From Patiria miniata (lineage: Eukaryota > Echinodermata > Asteroidea > Valvatida > Asterinidae): a stretch of 64,000 nucleotides of DNA. This document shows positions 1-11,477 of the stretch, piece by piece. The stretch spans positions 6,511,806-6,575,805 of the forward strand of contig NW_024037058.1 in assembly GCF_015706575.1 (NCBI RefSeq), given 5' to 3'. The position numbers and the translations under genes were made by a program. How positions within the stretch are numbered: position 1 is the stretch's first letter; every line of letters begins with the position of its first letter. The notes below the pieces were generated by a model. It worked only from the letters and a program-made list of their open reading frames with translations, was not told the DNA's origin and did not search any database.

Positions 1-329
1 TTACCGCCATGTGTGCACATTTCCAACATGAGAGATCATATGCCATATGGATTTCTATGCTCTACATGAACATGTATATTAAGTTGTAACCATTGTTTGG
101 ATACTACTTTTTTAAATAGCGTCCTTTTTTTTTTTAAAAAGCAACCTATGTTACCACGATATTTTTTTACTATTATGTCCCCCTTTTTTGGGTGGTGGCG
201 AAATATTTGGAAAAAATAGATTAAACAAAATATATCTTATTCAATCGGAATTCAAAGAAAAAAAATTCTCCATTAGTTTTTCAACCCAAGTGAGCAAATA
301 GATTGCTGTAGGAACAAAACTAAATTAAC
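1..329. other. No gene seen; AT-rich DNA
   Basis: AT-rich sequence with homopolymer runs and no coding signal. Confidence 0.5.
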
Positions 330-912
330 ACTTAAACATTATTTTCAGGCTGAAATTTGAAAATCACCAGGGCTGCTTACTGCACAAATAGCATTTGTCT
401 TCTGATTCTATATTTGTGGGGTCACGGGGTCATGGAAACACTGACTGATATTTCTACACAGGAAACCTGCACCGGATGTGAGCAAGAAAGTATCTGGTAC
501 AGTACATGTATACACGGACTCCAACAGCTTCTTAAAATAGAACTGGGAGTTTACGCCCTGTGTGCAATGATAGTTCAACATTCATGTTCATGTACAGTGT
601 ATTGCATTCACATCAAACTGTGTAAACTACAGATACTGCAACATCTTTCAGAAGGATAATTCTAAATTGCTTTCTAAAACTAACTTCAATTCAGGTAAGT
701 GTATATATTTGTTAAGAATTATGGAATAATATGCCAGTTTGTGCAGCATTGATCTTACCAAAGAGAGAGTCAATGCTCGAATGCATAATACTCTCAGATT
801 TGCACAAAAACTTCCCTGTTCAGTCTACCTTGAGAGGACTAAAAATATCCTTGATCCAAAATTTGAATCTGAATCTGAAATGAAAGTTTATAAGTTGAAC
901 AAAGAACTTTAA
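330..912 (+). repeat. Duplicated TRIM upstream block, copy 1, with candidate non-coding exon
   Basis: The same block recurs near 20500-21122, upstream of TRIM-C. Both copies contain a conserved donor, TTCAG then GTAAG, with the intron starting at 695 here and at 20883 there. I read this as a possible untranslated exon upstream of the TRIM genes. The open frame from 357 is not kept in the second copy and starts without an ATG, so I do not call it coding. Confidence 0.5.
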
Positions 913-982
913 GTGGGGGTTAACCTATGACTTGCGGATTACCATACTGACACTCTTCTAACTGAGCTATTGCAGACCAGCC
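913..982 (-). repeat. tRNA-derived SINE remnant
   Basis: Read on the minus strand, this has an A-box-like TAGCTCAGTTAGAAGAG and, about 40 bases on, a B-box-like GGTTAACCCCC. The spacing is tRNA-like. The altered B-box and lack of a clean acceptor stem point to a decayed SINE head rather than a working tRNA. Confidence 0.5.
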
Positions 983-2960
983 CTATGTTGGCGGTTCCCC
1001 AATATGAAATTGTCTTTGTTCAACGGGTAAGCCATGAATGTGTTTATGAATGCAGCCAGGGTTCATGCCTGAAGTCAGGATGCTAGCAATATTAGCAATG
1101 CTGCAAACCAAGATAACTCAGAGAGGATACGGCTTTTTGTTTCAAACTTTCAGATAATCTAAACGTTTGGGAAACTGTGCAGGTACATTGAAATAAATTT
1201 AAATTCTTAACAATTTAAACCAGTGTGGTAATCATAGTACTGTTTTGTGCAAATTAACCAAACTGCAAATAAGAATACTGAGGAAAACACATTCTACACC
1301 ATTGTCAATTAATTTAGAAGAGAAACTACTATTTTTCCATTGTTGTTTTCCAAAACATACTTTACAAACAAAAAAGATCAATTTTGACAAAATTTACTGA
1401 ATCTTTGTGTTGGGAGAGAAAGAGGGTTAAAGGGAAAATACAACATTTGCAAACATCAAAAAATAAAACTACCAAATCATTTTGAAATACCTTGCTGGAC
1501 TGTTAGTGAATGACAGTGTAAAGCATCCTGTTAAATCATGGCACCTGGTATACTGTCATTTTCAAGAAAAGTGGTATTTTTGTATCAATTTCCAACGCTG
1601 ATCGGCCGATCAGCGTTGGAAAAAACTGGCTTTTTTCAAATACTGGCCCCAGTTGACCATCGCACTTGTTTGCAATCGATTACATACCTATGAACGGGTA
1701 CAAGCCAGCTAGACTGGTTCCCTAACCTTACAATTCCCCAATATATGTAAACTTCTCTGTTTCTTCTTAAATGGAGTCAGGGAACCAGACTACAGGAAAA
1801 TGATTGTTTTTCTTGGTTTTTATAGCATTTTCGAACCCAAAACCTCAAAAAAGTCAGTGTAACTATATTTGCTATATATTTCCAACCCCCCAATTCCATT
1901 AATTTCTGAAAATTACAGCAAAAGCAAATGATGTATACATGTATTCCCTTTAAAAGAAACAAAAATTATTAACGCTTATTCTTGTGGTTGTGGACTTGTG
2001 GTAAAAATGAAGGCTAACTAAATCAAGTTTTCAAGTTTTAATCAATTTTTGATTTGGCAAAATAAATTGAGGGTCAAATCATTTAAATTAACTGATTCCA
2101 CTTAATTACAAAGTGTTAAATGTTGATAACACATTCAAACACCCCTAAATGTACTTCATCAGCATGGACTCAACTTACATTATGTAGGTTTGCATAATCA
2201 TTTTTACCCAAAATCATTGTTTTCATTGAAAGTCAAGATCCAAGTTTAAAAGTTTTTCTTCAAAGTTTGAATTTTAAAGACAGCACACTCATGTTTGCTT
2301 AGACCATTCATTGATATGTTTACAGTAATATTTTGAATCAACAATATTAAAGTCCTAATTGATAGTCTTATTCCTAACGTTTCTCCATAACACTTTTAGA
2401 TTGAGATTTATATAATCCCTTTTAAAGGTGCAAGGCCTGATTTCTGTTTTCCAACTTGTATGAAGGATCATCAATCAAACACTATAAGTTACACAAGGAT
2501 CAGTGCTGCGGGTTTTTATGAAATCAGCAAGCCCATGGAGAGCTGTACTAATATTTTTTTTGTAAGTGTCTTCAGTTTTAACGTACCATTGAACTGATGG
2601 AGATTACATGTAGATGAAATCAAGTTAATTTTATTTAATCACTGATTCAATAAAAAAATGAAAATCAAAAGCATTTACCAATTTATTGAGTTTTGTGGAT
2701 GTTGGGTATTATAAGTGATGGGTGTAAAGGTGCAAGGGGCGATTTAGACACATTTTTAGACATACCAACAATTTGAAAGTTAAACAAATAAAATAAAAAT
2801 CTGATTCAAATTAACAAAATTTGATTTAATTTTAAAGCAAATAAATCCGATTTTGTTATTTTTTTTTTAATCAAAAAAATAAATAAAAATCGCCAACCCT
2901 GGTCTTAACTTTTGTTGTTGCTAACAGCAATATATATATTTCCCAGGATTGGTATTTTAT
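983..2960. other. No gene seen; AT-rich spacer
   Basis: About 2 kb with only short chance open frames. The one notable feature is the perfect palindrome listed separately at 1589. Confidence 0.5.
1589..1622. repeat. Perfect 34-base palindrome
   Basis: The two 17-base arms meet with no loop, centred on ATCGG/CCGAT at 1605/1606, and match at every base. The DNA around it is ordinary AT-rich spacer. It could be a cruciform-forming site or the scar of a small inverted duplication. Confidence 0.85.
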
Positions 2961-3049
2961 ACATAGGTATGCTTGTTAATTGTTTTCTTTGTACTTGATA
3001 GCATTCCAGGAAAGCCACCAGATAGTGATTAAGCTCGTTTTTGGCAATC

Positions 3050-3203
3050 CTTCAGGGGTGTTATCAATATTTTTCTGGGTCTTTTGGTTTTGTTTAGTCT
3101 GCGTTACACTGGCCTGTTACCTAAAGTGTTTGTATTGTATTGTGTGTCTGTCTGTGTTCTTACCTTAGAAATGGCAAATAAAATGAAATGAAATACATAT
3201 TAC
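3050..3203 (+). mobile_element. Probable LINE 3' tail
   Basis: The segment ends in GCAAATAAAATGAAATGAAA, a polyadenylation-like signal running into a short ATGAA repeat. This is typical of the 3' ends of several non-LTR retrotransposons. No reverse transcriptase frame remains upstream, so it is at most a 5'-truncated fragment. Confidence 0.4.
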
Positions 3204-3566
3204 CCTTAATATACATGCACTGAATTGTGTTTTGGTAAATGGTTGAAACAAATGTTGAATTGAATTGAATGACCACCAAAAGGGGGAGGGCCATGCATCC
3301 CACTCTGACCCCGCCCCCTTACCCAACAGGTAAGGAGGTACCGTTAAGAACTAAGTGTCCCCTTCAGAAAGTGGGGCCACCCAATGCACTCTGGATTTAT
3401 ATGTACTGAATATATAAAATAGTGGGCTACAATTGACACCCAAGAACTGAGGAAACAAAACATGTTGACAATGTGGGAGTGGATCATTTCATATTGAAGT
3501 CAACTTTTGATACTTTTATCCATTCATATAGGTTCAAGAAAAAACGTGTCTCATCAAGTGGTCAAG

Positions 3567-5579
3567 ATGGCATCCAATGTCACAGCTCAATCAGTGTTGC
3601 AGAAGATTAGTGTGGATCATCTAGAATGCTCCATCTGCACCAACCATTTCAGGCAGCCCAAACTGCTGGACTGTTTGCATAGTTTTTGTCTGCAATGCCT
3701 CCACGATCTGACACAGAGCCAATATCCTAGTGGTACCGGTACAAAGCTGCAATGTCCTCTATGCAGACGTGAAACCATGTTGAAAGGGTCTGGGGTTGCT
3801 GATCTCCCTAATAACTTTGCATTCAGTGCCCTGGTGGAGGAAGTTACAATGCAGAAAAAGCTACTGGAAGGTCAAGGGTCAGAGATCAAATGTCAAGCCT
3901 GTGATGAGGAAAATCAGGCAATTTCAAGATGCATGGACTGTGATCATTTCCTCTGTCAAGATTGTCAAAAGGCACATGGACGTATGACTGTCATGAAAAC
4001 TCATAAAATGTATACAATGGCTCAACTTCGTTCAGGAGAGATTGTCTACAAGAGTAAACTTAGAGAAGAAGTTCCCAAATGTGGCAATCATCCAGATCAG
4101 AATCTGAATGTCTACTGCAACTTATGTGAGCAAATCATATGCACAACTTGCTCTGTACTTGATCATGCAAAACACTCACTCATTGGATTAACTGAGGCTG
4201 CAGAGAAATGCAAGAAGAAGGTCACAGAAATGGTTCAAAAAAGTGAGAGCAGAAAAACAGAATTGAGCACAACCATAGGAGAGACCTCCAAATCTCAAAA
4301 AGAGCTGGACACCATGTTTGCCAACACTCAAAACAAAATCTCCAAAAAGGCTCAACAAGAGATTACAAAGTTCAAGCAGGAGATTGCAAAGATCCAAAAG
4401 GAAGAACAGAAATTGTTGAAAGAAACAGACACGATTTATAAAGACAAACGCAAAGCTCTTGAAGCTGCTCAAGCAACCAACAGCAAAGAGGTGTCACAGA
4501 CAGAGCACAAGCTGGAGGAGGTGAACCAACTCATGAATCAAGCAAGTTGCTACGAGATTCTTGAACTTCAGCAGAAGCTCTTGCATAACCTTAGTGAATT
4601 GACAGGGAAACAGCCACAGCAAGTTCCTGACAAGTTGACCTTCATGGACTTTGAAGAAGGTGAGAGGTCACTTGGGAGACTCATTCTGGAGGAGCCACGG
4701 GCTGCAGAAAAGCTAAAGCTAAGACCTGCAAGATCATGTGTGAAGGAGAAATGGGAACTGAAGACTGAAATCAAGAACTTTGAATTACCAAATGCATTTA
4801 TAACACATGTTGAAGCACTCTCTAACAATAAAGTAATGGCACTCTCTATTAAATCAAACATATTATTCCATAAAACCAATATGTCACCTACCATACATCC
4901 AATCATCACAGTCTCACTGCCGGGAAGTCAACATGAGAGAACTCCAATTCCACAAAGGCTGCAAATCAATGGCCTCACCAATGTCACGTGTATTGCAGTG
5001 AGCAAGGATGACAAGCTCCTTGCTCTAGATGGTCCAGTAGTCAAGGTCTTCAACAAGCAACATCAGCTCCTCCATCAGTTCACACCAGGTAGAGGGTCAG
5101 ACAGCCAACCAACATGCCTTGCAGTGGATGACAGCAATCTGATAGCAGTGGGTTACAAAGGCAAGAATGAGATATCTCTACACAACCCAGATGGATCCCT
5201 CATCAGGAGACTGCCTGCTCCTAGGATAGCGAATTGTCTGACAATGTACAATCAGTGCCTTATCTACTCATGCTACCCAACATGGTTCAACAAAATGTTG
5301 TTATGTGTAGACTACTATGGTGCCAGTGTATTCTCAGTGGACATGACCAGTATGCAGAGGGGTTTGTTCCCTACTGGTGTGTGCTGTGACAGTGATGGCA
5401 GCATCTATGTTGCTGTGTGCGGACATCCAACAGGTGACATTCTGCATTACAGTCCTGATGGCAAGTACATTGGATGTGTCATCAAGGGATGTGGTTCTCC
5501 ACGTGGCATCACATTCACATCAGATGGTGATCTGGTAGTGGCTGCAGGACAGTCTGTAAAGGTCTATCACCGAGTGTAA
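3567..5579 (+). CDS. TRIM56-like RING/B-box/NHL-type E3 ubiquitin ligase (TRIM-A)
   Basis: Intact 670-residue protein in one exon. A C3HC4 RING lies at residues 21-66 with all eight zinc ligands (C21, C24, C36, H38, C41, C44, C63, C66). B-box 1 is at about 109-146 and B-box 2 at about 172-203 with all eight ligands. A coiled coil follows to about 350, then a propeller of six NHL-like units (about 420-670; the fifth begins PTGVCCDSDGSIYVAV). The family attaches ubiquitin to targets bound by the propeller, usually in the cytosol. Vertebrate TRIM56, of similar layout, is antiviral; an immune role here is inference. I chose the ATG at 3567 because MASNVT begins all four paralogs, with A at -3 and G at +4. 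The exon follows an acceptor at 3530-3531, so in-frame sequence upstream is intron. Compared with its paralogs it has an extended, divergent stretch in the first blade (about residues 430-460). Confidence 0.93.
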   Translation: MASNVTAQSVLQKISVDHLECSICTNHFRQPKLLDCLHSFCLQCLHDLTQSQYPSGTGTKLQCPLCRRETMLKGSGVADLPNNFAFSALVEEVTMQKKLLEGQGSEIKCQACDEENQAISRCMDCDHFLCQDCQKAHGRMTVMKTHKMYTMAQLRSGEIVYKSKLREEVPKCGNHPDQNLNVYCNLCEQIICTTCSVLDHAKHSLIGLTEAAEKCKKKVTEMVQKSESRKTELSTTIGETSKSQKELDTMFANTQNKISKKAQQEITKFKQEIAKIQKEEQKLLKETDTIYKDKRKALEAAQATNSKEVSQTEHKLEEVNQLMNQASCYEILELQQKLLHNLSELTGKQPQQVPDKLTFMDFEEGERSLGRLILEEPRAAEKLKLRPARSCVKEKWELKTEIKNFELPNAFITHVEALSNNKVMALSIKSNILFHKTNMSPTIHPIITVSLPGSQHERTPIPQRLQINGLTNVTCIAVSKDDKLLALDGPVVKVFNKQHQLLHQFTPGRGSDSQPTCLAVDDSNLIAVGYKGKNEISLHNPDGSLIRRLPAPRIANCLTMYNQCLIYSCYPTWFNKMLLCVDYYGASVFSVDMTSMQRGLFPTGVCCDSDGSIYVAVCGHPTGDILHYSPDGKYIGCVIKGCGSPRGITFTSDGDLVVAAGQSVKVYHRV

Positions 5580-6640
5580 GGACAGATTAATTAAACTGGA
5601 GCTATCCAGTGTATCCACCAACCACTTCCATCAGACATTGAATATTGTTAATTATCACTGAAAAGAACCTTGAAGTTCATCCCTCGAATAAGGCATTCAA
5701 TAATACTCTATATTTGGTTTATTTCTAAGGTATTTGCTCTCCGTACGTGTTGACTCTCATACCTTAACCACTTCCCCTTTAAAAAATCTTGGACTTCAAC
5801 ACCCACTCTACTTGCTACTTCCTATAAAATCACAGATCTGGGGGCCCAATAATGACAGCAAAGAAATGACCCTTCACATTGTTTGCAAATAGGGCAGATT
5901 GCACATTTTAAAATTATTAAAAAACGAGAGGGAAAATATTACCACGAGAGGCAATTCAATTTTTTCGGATTCATCTCAGCAAATGCGAAGTCAATGCATG
6001 ATGTGTTTTAAAAGTATAAGATATAACCCTGCTCCTTTCTGAAATGTAAAGATTTCCTTGGATTTTGTTATTCAATATTTCCAATTAGGGGGAAAATTGT
6101 TGAGTTAACAAAAACACAACTTAGTTTCAAATTAGAAAGATTTCGCACCTCCGTGTACATGAGACAAAAGTAAATACTCAAAAGCAACTGAACGAAATAT
6201 GTGATTTTGAACTAAAGTGATAGTTTCAAAGTAAATCAAATGCAATCCCTTGGTTGTCTCTTTTACAGTGCTTTCCGAGTGCATCATAGGTTCTGTAACA
6301 TTACAATAATAGTTTAGTTTATTCCATAAAGGATTGAGGCTTTTGCTTCTTTGAATAAGTATTAATTTGCTAAATGCTGATAGACCAAGTAGTCTAAATG
6401 AAGCAATGAGCATTTGCTTTAATTACAGAATATTTCTCCAAGAGAACGCAGCTTCCATGACAACAATGACATTTCAGCATAGATCCCAAGTCTGTTATTT
6501 TACCAATCAGCATCTGGAACTTTTTAAAGGTACGAGTAGTGCAACTAGGATTAAGCTTCTAGGGGGCACCTGGGGGTTCACCAATTTTTTAAGGGGGGAA
6601 CTAAAGGTAACATTCTAAAGGTACCAGAGGCGTAAGTAGG
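5580..6640 (+). repeat. TRIM 3' flank block, copy 1
   Basis: The sequence after the stop is nearly the same in all four TRIM genes, starting GGACAGATTAATT. An ATTAAA at 5590-5595 could be a polyadenylation signal but lies very close to the stop. Further copies are at 13464, 25418 and 45711, and without genes at 47240 and 55300. The open frames here are not kept among copies. Confidence 0.75.
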
Positions 6641-7530
6641 GTTGGAAGGTTTTTGTAAGTAAAAGTATAATGTTATTTTTCATTGGCTTTTGTTTTTTCA
6701 AAGACTTAAGAATAGTACTTTCTATTAAAAAGGTGGATACAATGAAAATGGAATGCCATCGGCGATTTCTTGTGTGGAAAAGGTCAAGACACACTCAGAT
6801 TTACAGTATTTTAGGGGGAACACTGGGGTATTGAAAACATCTCAATAGTAAACTGTTTATATTGTGTATGATTGGCCCAATAGATTATAGCAGGCAGCTA
6901 TTGAAAACGTACATTTGTACATGTACAAACTCAACTACCCAGAATGTAATCAAGTTGTGCGGTTCTTCTAATACGTTGTAGATTAAATGAGATTAAAAAC
7001 ATTGTTAATTTGTGAAATAAATGAATAAGTACAAGTCAAAGGCAGATTGCATAAACATAGGTCATTTTTTTCATATTTCAGGTTTCTTTATACATGTTTT
7101 GGAAAATATGCAAACAGATTTACAATTTTTTTCTGTTGAACACGTCAACATCACATCCTTAGCATCACGTAACATATCGTTACAGCCCATGTGACACAGC
7201 CCGTTTTTTGCTAACATAATTAATAACATAAAAGCATAATAGATTGTGTTTTGGTTTTACTAGATGTACATGACAAGGGGTTTAAGAACCAATATAGAAG
7301 GCGCCTGCTGAATGGTCTCGAGGTCAATTAGACGCAGTCTTGTTTTGCAGAATAATCATCGAATCTCTCGGATATCATAGACCCTTGCTGTACAAGGGGA
7401 TATTACATAGACTACCTTAGCACCTATCCTCCTACAATTAATAAGAACAAGTCACAATGCAGTGGGTGTGTGCCAACAAGCGTTTGCCTCAAGAGGCCAA
7501 AAGTGTAGTAATTTCTACAAATGAACTTAC
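6641..7530. repeat. Duplicated block upstream of the 97-base exon, copy 1
   Basis: Matches 14871-15743 closely, and parts of 27381-28417 and 51945-52921. A conserved landmark is GAAGGCGCCTGCTGAATGGT near 7299. No coding sequence seen. Confidence 0.6.
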
Positions 7531-7627
7531 CTGTACATGGAAGTACATTGGGGAATCTGTTCTTGTTTTTGCAGACAGGTTTCTTGGCTTCCTCACAGTT
7601 GACTGCCACTGACATTTCATATAGCAC
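7531..7627 (-). CDS. 97-base internal exon of an unrecognised gene, copy 1
   Basis: On the minus strand an acceptor (GTAG at 7628-7631) and a strong donor (GTAAGT just below 7531) frame 97 bases with one clean frame of 32 codons plus one base (phase 0 in, phase 1 out). The peptide ends EAKKPVCKNKNRFPNVLPCT. KNRFPNVLP resembles the KNRYxNILPYD entry of tyrosine phosphatase domains, but the usual Y-D is C-T, so this is only a hint. Four copies in the window keep the length, frame and both splice sites. It lies downstream of, and antisense to, TRIM-A. No later exon of the gene was found before TRIM-A. Confidence 0.5.
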
Positions 7628-8305
7628 CTACATTTCAAAGTGAACAAATTGACAGACAACACACATTACATTGCTTTTTCTCTCTCTAGCTTGGACTTAA
7701 TTTACGAATCAAGTTATTTTTGGCTGACTTAATCGTTTGCATATTCATTCTTCAGCAAGTGCATGGACAACATAGCCATACACCAGTATGGCAGAAATAT
7801 AGAACCGAGTCTGTGACTCGGACTTGAGTTTGACTTGAGTTGCAAATTCTCAGACTTAACTTCAAGTTACAATGGATGATGACTCAAACTCGGCTCTCAT
7901 GACTCAACTCATGACTCAGACTAGACATCGGGGACATGTCACCGGTGACTCAATGAAACATTTTTGGCAAAACTGTCTGGTAAATACCTTTAGCTATTGC
8001 TGATCGAGTGCAAAATTTGGGTAAAATAGAGCCCTTGTATTCTGATACATTCTGCTTTGCAGATATGAAAATGGGAAGATCTGATAAACCTCACTTGAAG
8101 TTCTATAGACTTCAGAAATTCATGCAATTTGTTTGAGATTTTTAAATTTGTGAGTTCTCGAAATACCGCTGAGCCAAACTTTTACCTCAGATTCGCCTTG
8201 AATTCCTTCACAGGGTCTTACTTGTCTATCTGTTTTTGCAGTGTGGTAATGGTGTTCGGTAGTGACTGACCCAATAAGCATCAAGCTTGGCCGGTCTGTT
8301 GAGCG
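7628..8305. repeat. Duplicated intronic block with GACTC-rich stretch
   Basis: Matches 15841-16541. Positions about 7800-7925 are crowded with GACTC and CGAGT words in both orientations, as at 16015-16165. No coding sequence seen. Confidence 0.5.
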
Positions 8306-8414
8306 TCATGTGTCATATCTCGGCGTCCCTGACCACGCGGTCTTGGTCCTTCTAGAGGGGATGTTGGTGACAGAACCCCAGGAGCTAGAATCGTCATGGT
8401 CATGGGCCTGGGAC
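8306..8414 (-). CDS. Candidate exon, serine- and aspartate-rich, copy 1
   Basis: On the minus strand a pyrimidine-rich acceptor (CCCCCAG) precedes a frame reading through DDSSSWGSVTNIPSRRTKTA to a stop at 8306-8308. The second copy (16542-16662) differs in length by multiples of three, as expected of coding DNA. However, two frames stay open in both copies and no good donor is visible. It lies between the 81-base exon at 9441 and the 97-base exon at 7531, so it could belong to the same gene. Function unknown. Confidence 0.25.
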
Positions 8415-8851
8415 CTGGGGGAGAAGGGAGGGGGAGAATTTTACTAATAAAATACTGTAAAATACTAAAGAATCTGGGACAGAAAAAAAATGCGACAAGA
8501 CTACGTCTCAATACCCTTAGGATTTTCAGCCTCCCCCCACACCCCGTTTCACATTCAAACACAAGTAAAGAATCATTTCCATAGCACAAAGAAGCTTCAT
8601 GTGTTTTGTTAGGTTTTCTTCAATCCTATCACAAACTTATGAATGTCAAACTCATTGTTTGATTTTAATATTTTTAAAAATGTCCTTGTGCAATTCGTCT
8701 TATAATTCCTTGTGATAATTTTTTAGTGAAATTTGTTTTTTAAGTTTTTTGGATTGAGAAATTATGCACTTGCTCTTGTGTTTAGTAAGGAACATGATAG
8801 TTTTCACCAAGTTGTTTTCTATTACCACACCACAAAAAAATGAATAACTGA
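8415..8851. other. No gene seen
   Basis: AT-rich spacer, presumably intronic if the flanking minus-strand exons form one gene. Confidence 0.4.
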
Positions 8852-9275
8852 TACACGGTGAAGTGCAGATATACCGTACACTGCTATACCAAACATTTGG
8901 CTATAATGAATATCGCCCTTGAATCCTGATTTTGTGTGTGTGTACAAAACGTACCGAACACCGTTGTTGAAAAATATCAACAGAAGAGCGACAAGTGACT
9001 ATTATTCTCCAAGGAATAGAAGGGAAAAGCCACCCGTTCCTGTAGGTAGTAAACTCAAAACTGTGTAATTACATAATTCAATAGTTGGCACGTGTTCAAA
9101 GTCATCTTTCAGTAACTACCAGGGCATGCAGAGTGAAGTTCTGATGGGCGCTATCTTTTGAAAATGGAGTAGGCCTACAGTAGCACTGGCAGCCTCAAAT
9201 CGCTGTTCCGAATGATCGCTATTACAAACAATTTCTGTAGATCCCGCGATTTTCGTTATAGCGGCACTCCACTGT
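8852..9275. mobile_element. Possible pogo-like non-autonomous element
   Basis: The right end, read inward on the minus strand, is TACAGTGGAGTGCCGCTATA. This resembles the TACAGT...CTCGNTATAACG ends of pogo/Tigger-type elements, which insert at TA. The left end (TACACGGTGAAGTGCAGATA) is a poorer match in the opposite direction. No transposase frame, so at most an old short element. Confidence 0.35.
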
Positions 9276-9289
9276 AATGATCAATTTCT

Positions 9290-10030
9290 CAAGTACAAGT
9301 ATCTTGACAGAGTTTTTTGTGGGCCTCAAGAAACTAGGACGGAAAAAATGTGACAGGACCTTTCTTATGCTATGATTTTAAGCCTCGCCCTTTTTGAGCA
9401 ACGATAGACTGATTCAAAACCACATCATTGCTGAACATACCTGTTTATCAGTCTGTGATGTGTAGAGGTGGGCGTGGCTCTCCCCAATCTCAGCATTCAT
9501 CTCAGCAATGGACCAATCAGCCTAGGGAAGGCACAAAATATGAATGAATATTCAAAATTAGTGATGCATGAACTGAACCCCAGTTCCATAGAAGAGAAAG
9601 CTTTAGAAATGTGAGTTTTGGAAATTTAAAGCACTGCTGATGCTGAAAAACTGAAAGAAATGACAAGTTTATTGTTATGGTGAAAGCAAGCGTAGTGCTG
9701 TTGAATGCTATACATGCATGTAAATTGTCAAACACCAACTGCAGAGTAACTAAAATGTATATAAATATAAAGAAAGTGAGAAAAAAAACACCCCAAAAAA
9801 ACCAGGTTCCAAAACTAATTACAGTCGGTTCATTGTGTACCTCTTTTTTTATTTGTTTATTTTTGTCTACACAACAGACTTGAGTATCCTGACTGGAGAC
9901 AAATCAAAGGATATTAAAACAGGTGTCATCTGCAATAACAGTCAGTTTAGGTCTGCATCAGGTAATTGACCCTGTGGCTTCTTTATGTTTACCTTTCTGA
10001 TAAACCTGTCCATAATCTTGCTAATTACAA
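9290..10030. repeat. Duplicated block upstream of TRIM-B (matches 40500-41640)
   Basis: Shares its order with the TRIM-D upstream region, including the 81-base minus-strand exon. Here the site TTGAGTATCCTGACTGG near 9881 is uninterrupted, whereas the TRIM-D copy carries an insertion. Confidence 0.6.
9441..9521 (-). CDS. 81-base internal exon of an unrecognised gene, copy 1
   Basis: On the minus strand the acceptor CCCTAG and donor GTATGT frame exactly 27 codons, phase 0 at both ends. The peptide starts ADWSIAEMNAEIGESH. The other two frames contain stops. A second copy at 40623-40703 keeps both splice sites and the frame, with three amino acid changes (A to T, H to Y, K to E in order). Family not recognised. 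It lies about 0.9 kb upstream of the presumed TRIM-B 5' exon, on the other strand. Confidence 0.5.
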
Positions 10031-10350
10031 GCTCTTAGATATAAAACACAGTCAGCATTCTGTATTTGATTTTACTATGAGCATGTTCCAAAGCTCTACA
10101 GAAGTGGAATCTGGGGACTGCAAATATTACCAGTCCAGAACCTTTGGATCCATTTGAGATAAAACACTGCATTTGATTTTACTATGAGCACGTACCAAAG
10201 TTCTACGTTATCGGAATTGGGGTCCTGGTACTGCAAATATTACCAGCCCAACACCTTTGGATCCATTAGATATAAAACACTGCATTTGATATTACTATGA
10301 GCATGTACCAAAGCACTAAAAAAGAGGGATCTGGGGACTGCAAATGACTG
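10031..10350 (+). promoter_or_regulatory. TATA-bearing minisatellite upstream of TRIM-B
   Basis: Three tandem units of about 113-118 bases start at about 10038, 10156 and 10269. Each carries GATATAAAAC or a close variant, followed by ATTTGATTTTACTATGAGCA. The array sits just before the conserved 5' exon. TRIM-D has three units at about 41657, 41780 and 41893. TRIM-C has one degenerate unit near 21213. Promoter action is inferred from position and the TATA-like words. Confidence 0.5.
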
Positions 10351-10374
10351 TATTCAAAATCAGGTGACATGGTC

Positions 10375-10500
10375 TGTGTTGATACAGAGGGGCGTATACA
10401 TAGATCGCCATCTTTGTTCATTTCAACCAGCATATAAGCCGTTTTAGTGTAAGCGACATCAGAATTGGCACAGCAGTGGCTAATTGTATGAATCCATAAG
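10375..10500 (+). other. Putative 5' untranslated exon of TRIM-B
   Basis: A block around GAGGGGCGTATACATAGA is shared with TRIM-C (about 21330-21441) and TRIM-D (about 42000-42113). It ends at a donor, GTAGGG at 10501; in the other copies the donor is GTAAGA. The coding exon's acceptor lies at 11419-11420. The start of the exon is not defined. Confidence 0.5.
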
Positions 10501-11420
10501 GTAGGGTTTTAAGTTGGTTTATGTGTAAGTCTGTCTTCACAATGGAACTATTAAGCAAACAATTGATTTACATCGCTAACGACACAAAAATATGTATTGG
10601 AAATTAAGGCGGATCTGTAATGTAAAACATGTCAGAATTAATGCTACAGTAGAATATGTGAATTTAGTAATTGTATTCATGACAGAAAAAAACAAGTGAC
10701 AGCTCCTTGTTTGTACTTAGTTTTACAAAAATAATCTTGATGATTTGGCACAAATGCTCCTTACTGATTAAAACAAATATCAAAACCGATGTAAGGATGA
10801 GTTTTCATTTAACAAAATAGTACACCTTTCTTTATCAATGTGGACTTGTTCCGGCAATTAAGTGTACGCTTTAAAATACAGGCAAATTATAAGACCTAAA
10901 ACATTGTTTTATGTTATGTGAACCGTCTGTTTTAATCCGCTTCATTCAGAGCTGTAGCTATGTCTTCATATTCAAGTCAATCACAAGTCATATTTGTAAG
11001 GGCAACTCACAAACTAGTTAAACCATGCCAAAGACATTCTTCGTCACTGAAAACCTGTTACTTGTCATCATATGTGGCACTGACTTGTAATGATTATTAC
11101 TTCAACTCCCCTTAGGTGTGGAAAATGTCAAATACATGTCACAGCTGAAACAATAATGTTGCATTTTTAGGATAAACTGCTCTATCTTACAATAACAATG
11201 TAAACCAAACAAACTGCTATTTTCTTGTGAAAAAAATCAGTAAACATCAGGTTGTATCATGCTTATAGTAGGGGAATAATTTTTCAACCTCCTTAATACT
11301 CAACTTGACATAATTGTTTCACTTACATATACATGTAACTAATTAATACAACTATGTGATCATTTAGAGTTTAATTACATGTAATTTCAAAAACATTTAC
11401 TCAACGTGCTTCATTTGCAG
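10501..11420 (+). other. Presumed TRIM-B intron
   Basis: Runs from the putative donor at 10501 to the acceptor TTTGCAG ending at 11420. Its last 500 bases match the sequence before TRIM-C and TRIM-D. Nothing else seen. Confidence 0.5.
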
Positions 11421-11477
11421 GTTCAAGTTCAGTCTACATGTAGGCCTACACCAATCACATCAATTCAACCAGTGAAG

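Noticed and set aside
357-659. 100-codon open frame near the window start
   Set aside because: Not preserved in the paralogous block at 20500 and lacking an ATG at its start; more likely part of an untranslated exon.
3507-3566. N-terminal extensions of the TRIM proteins upstream of MASN
   Set aside because: These bases include or lie before a splice acceptor, start at non-ATG codons or within intron sequence, and are not alike among paralogs.
4188-4472. Antisense open frames inside the TRIM genes (also near 12093, 24055, 44361)
   Set aside because: They mirror the coiled-coil and linker codons and are leucine- and phenylalanine-rich by complement; no independent signals.
7531-7627. Firm call of a receptor tyrosine phosphatase
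   Set aside because: Only KNRFPNVLP is similar; the following Y-D is C-T, and no catalytic HCxxGxxR or WPD motif was found in the window.
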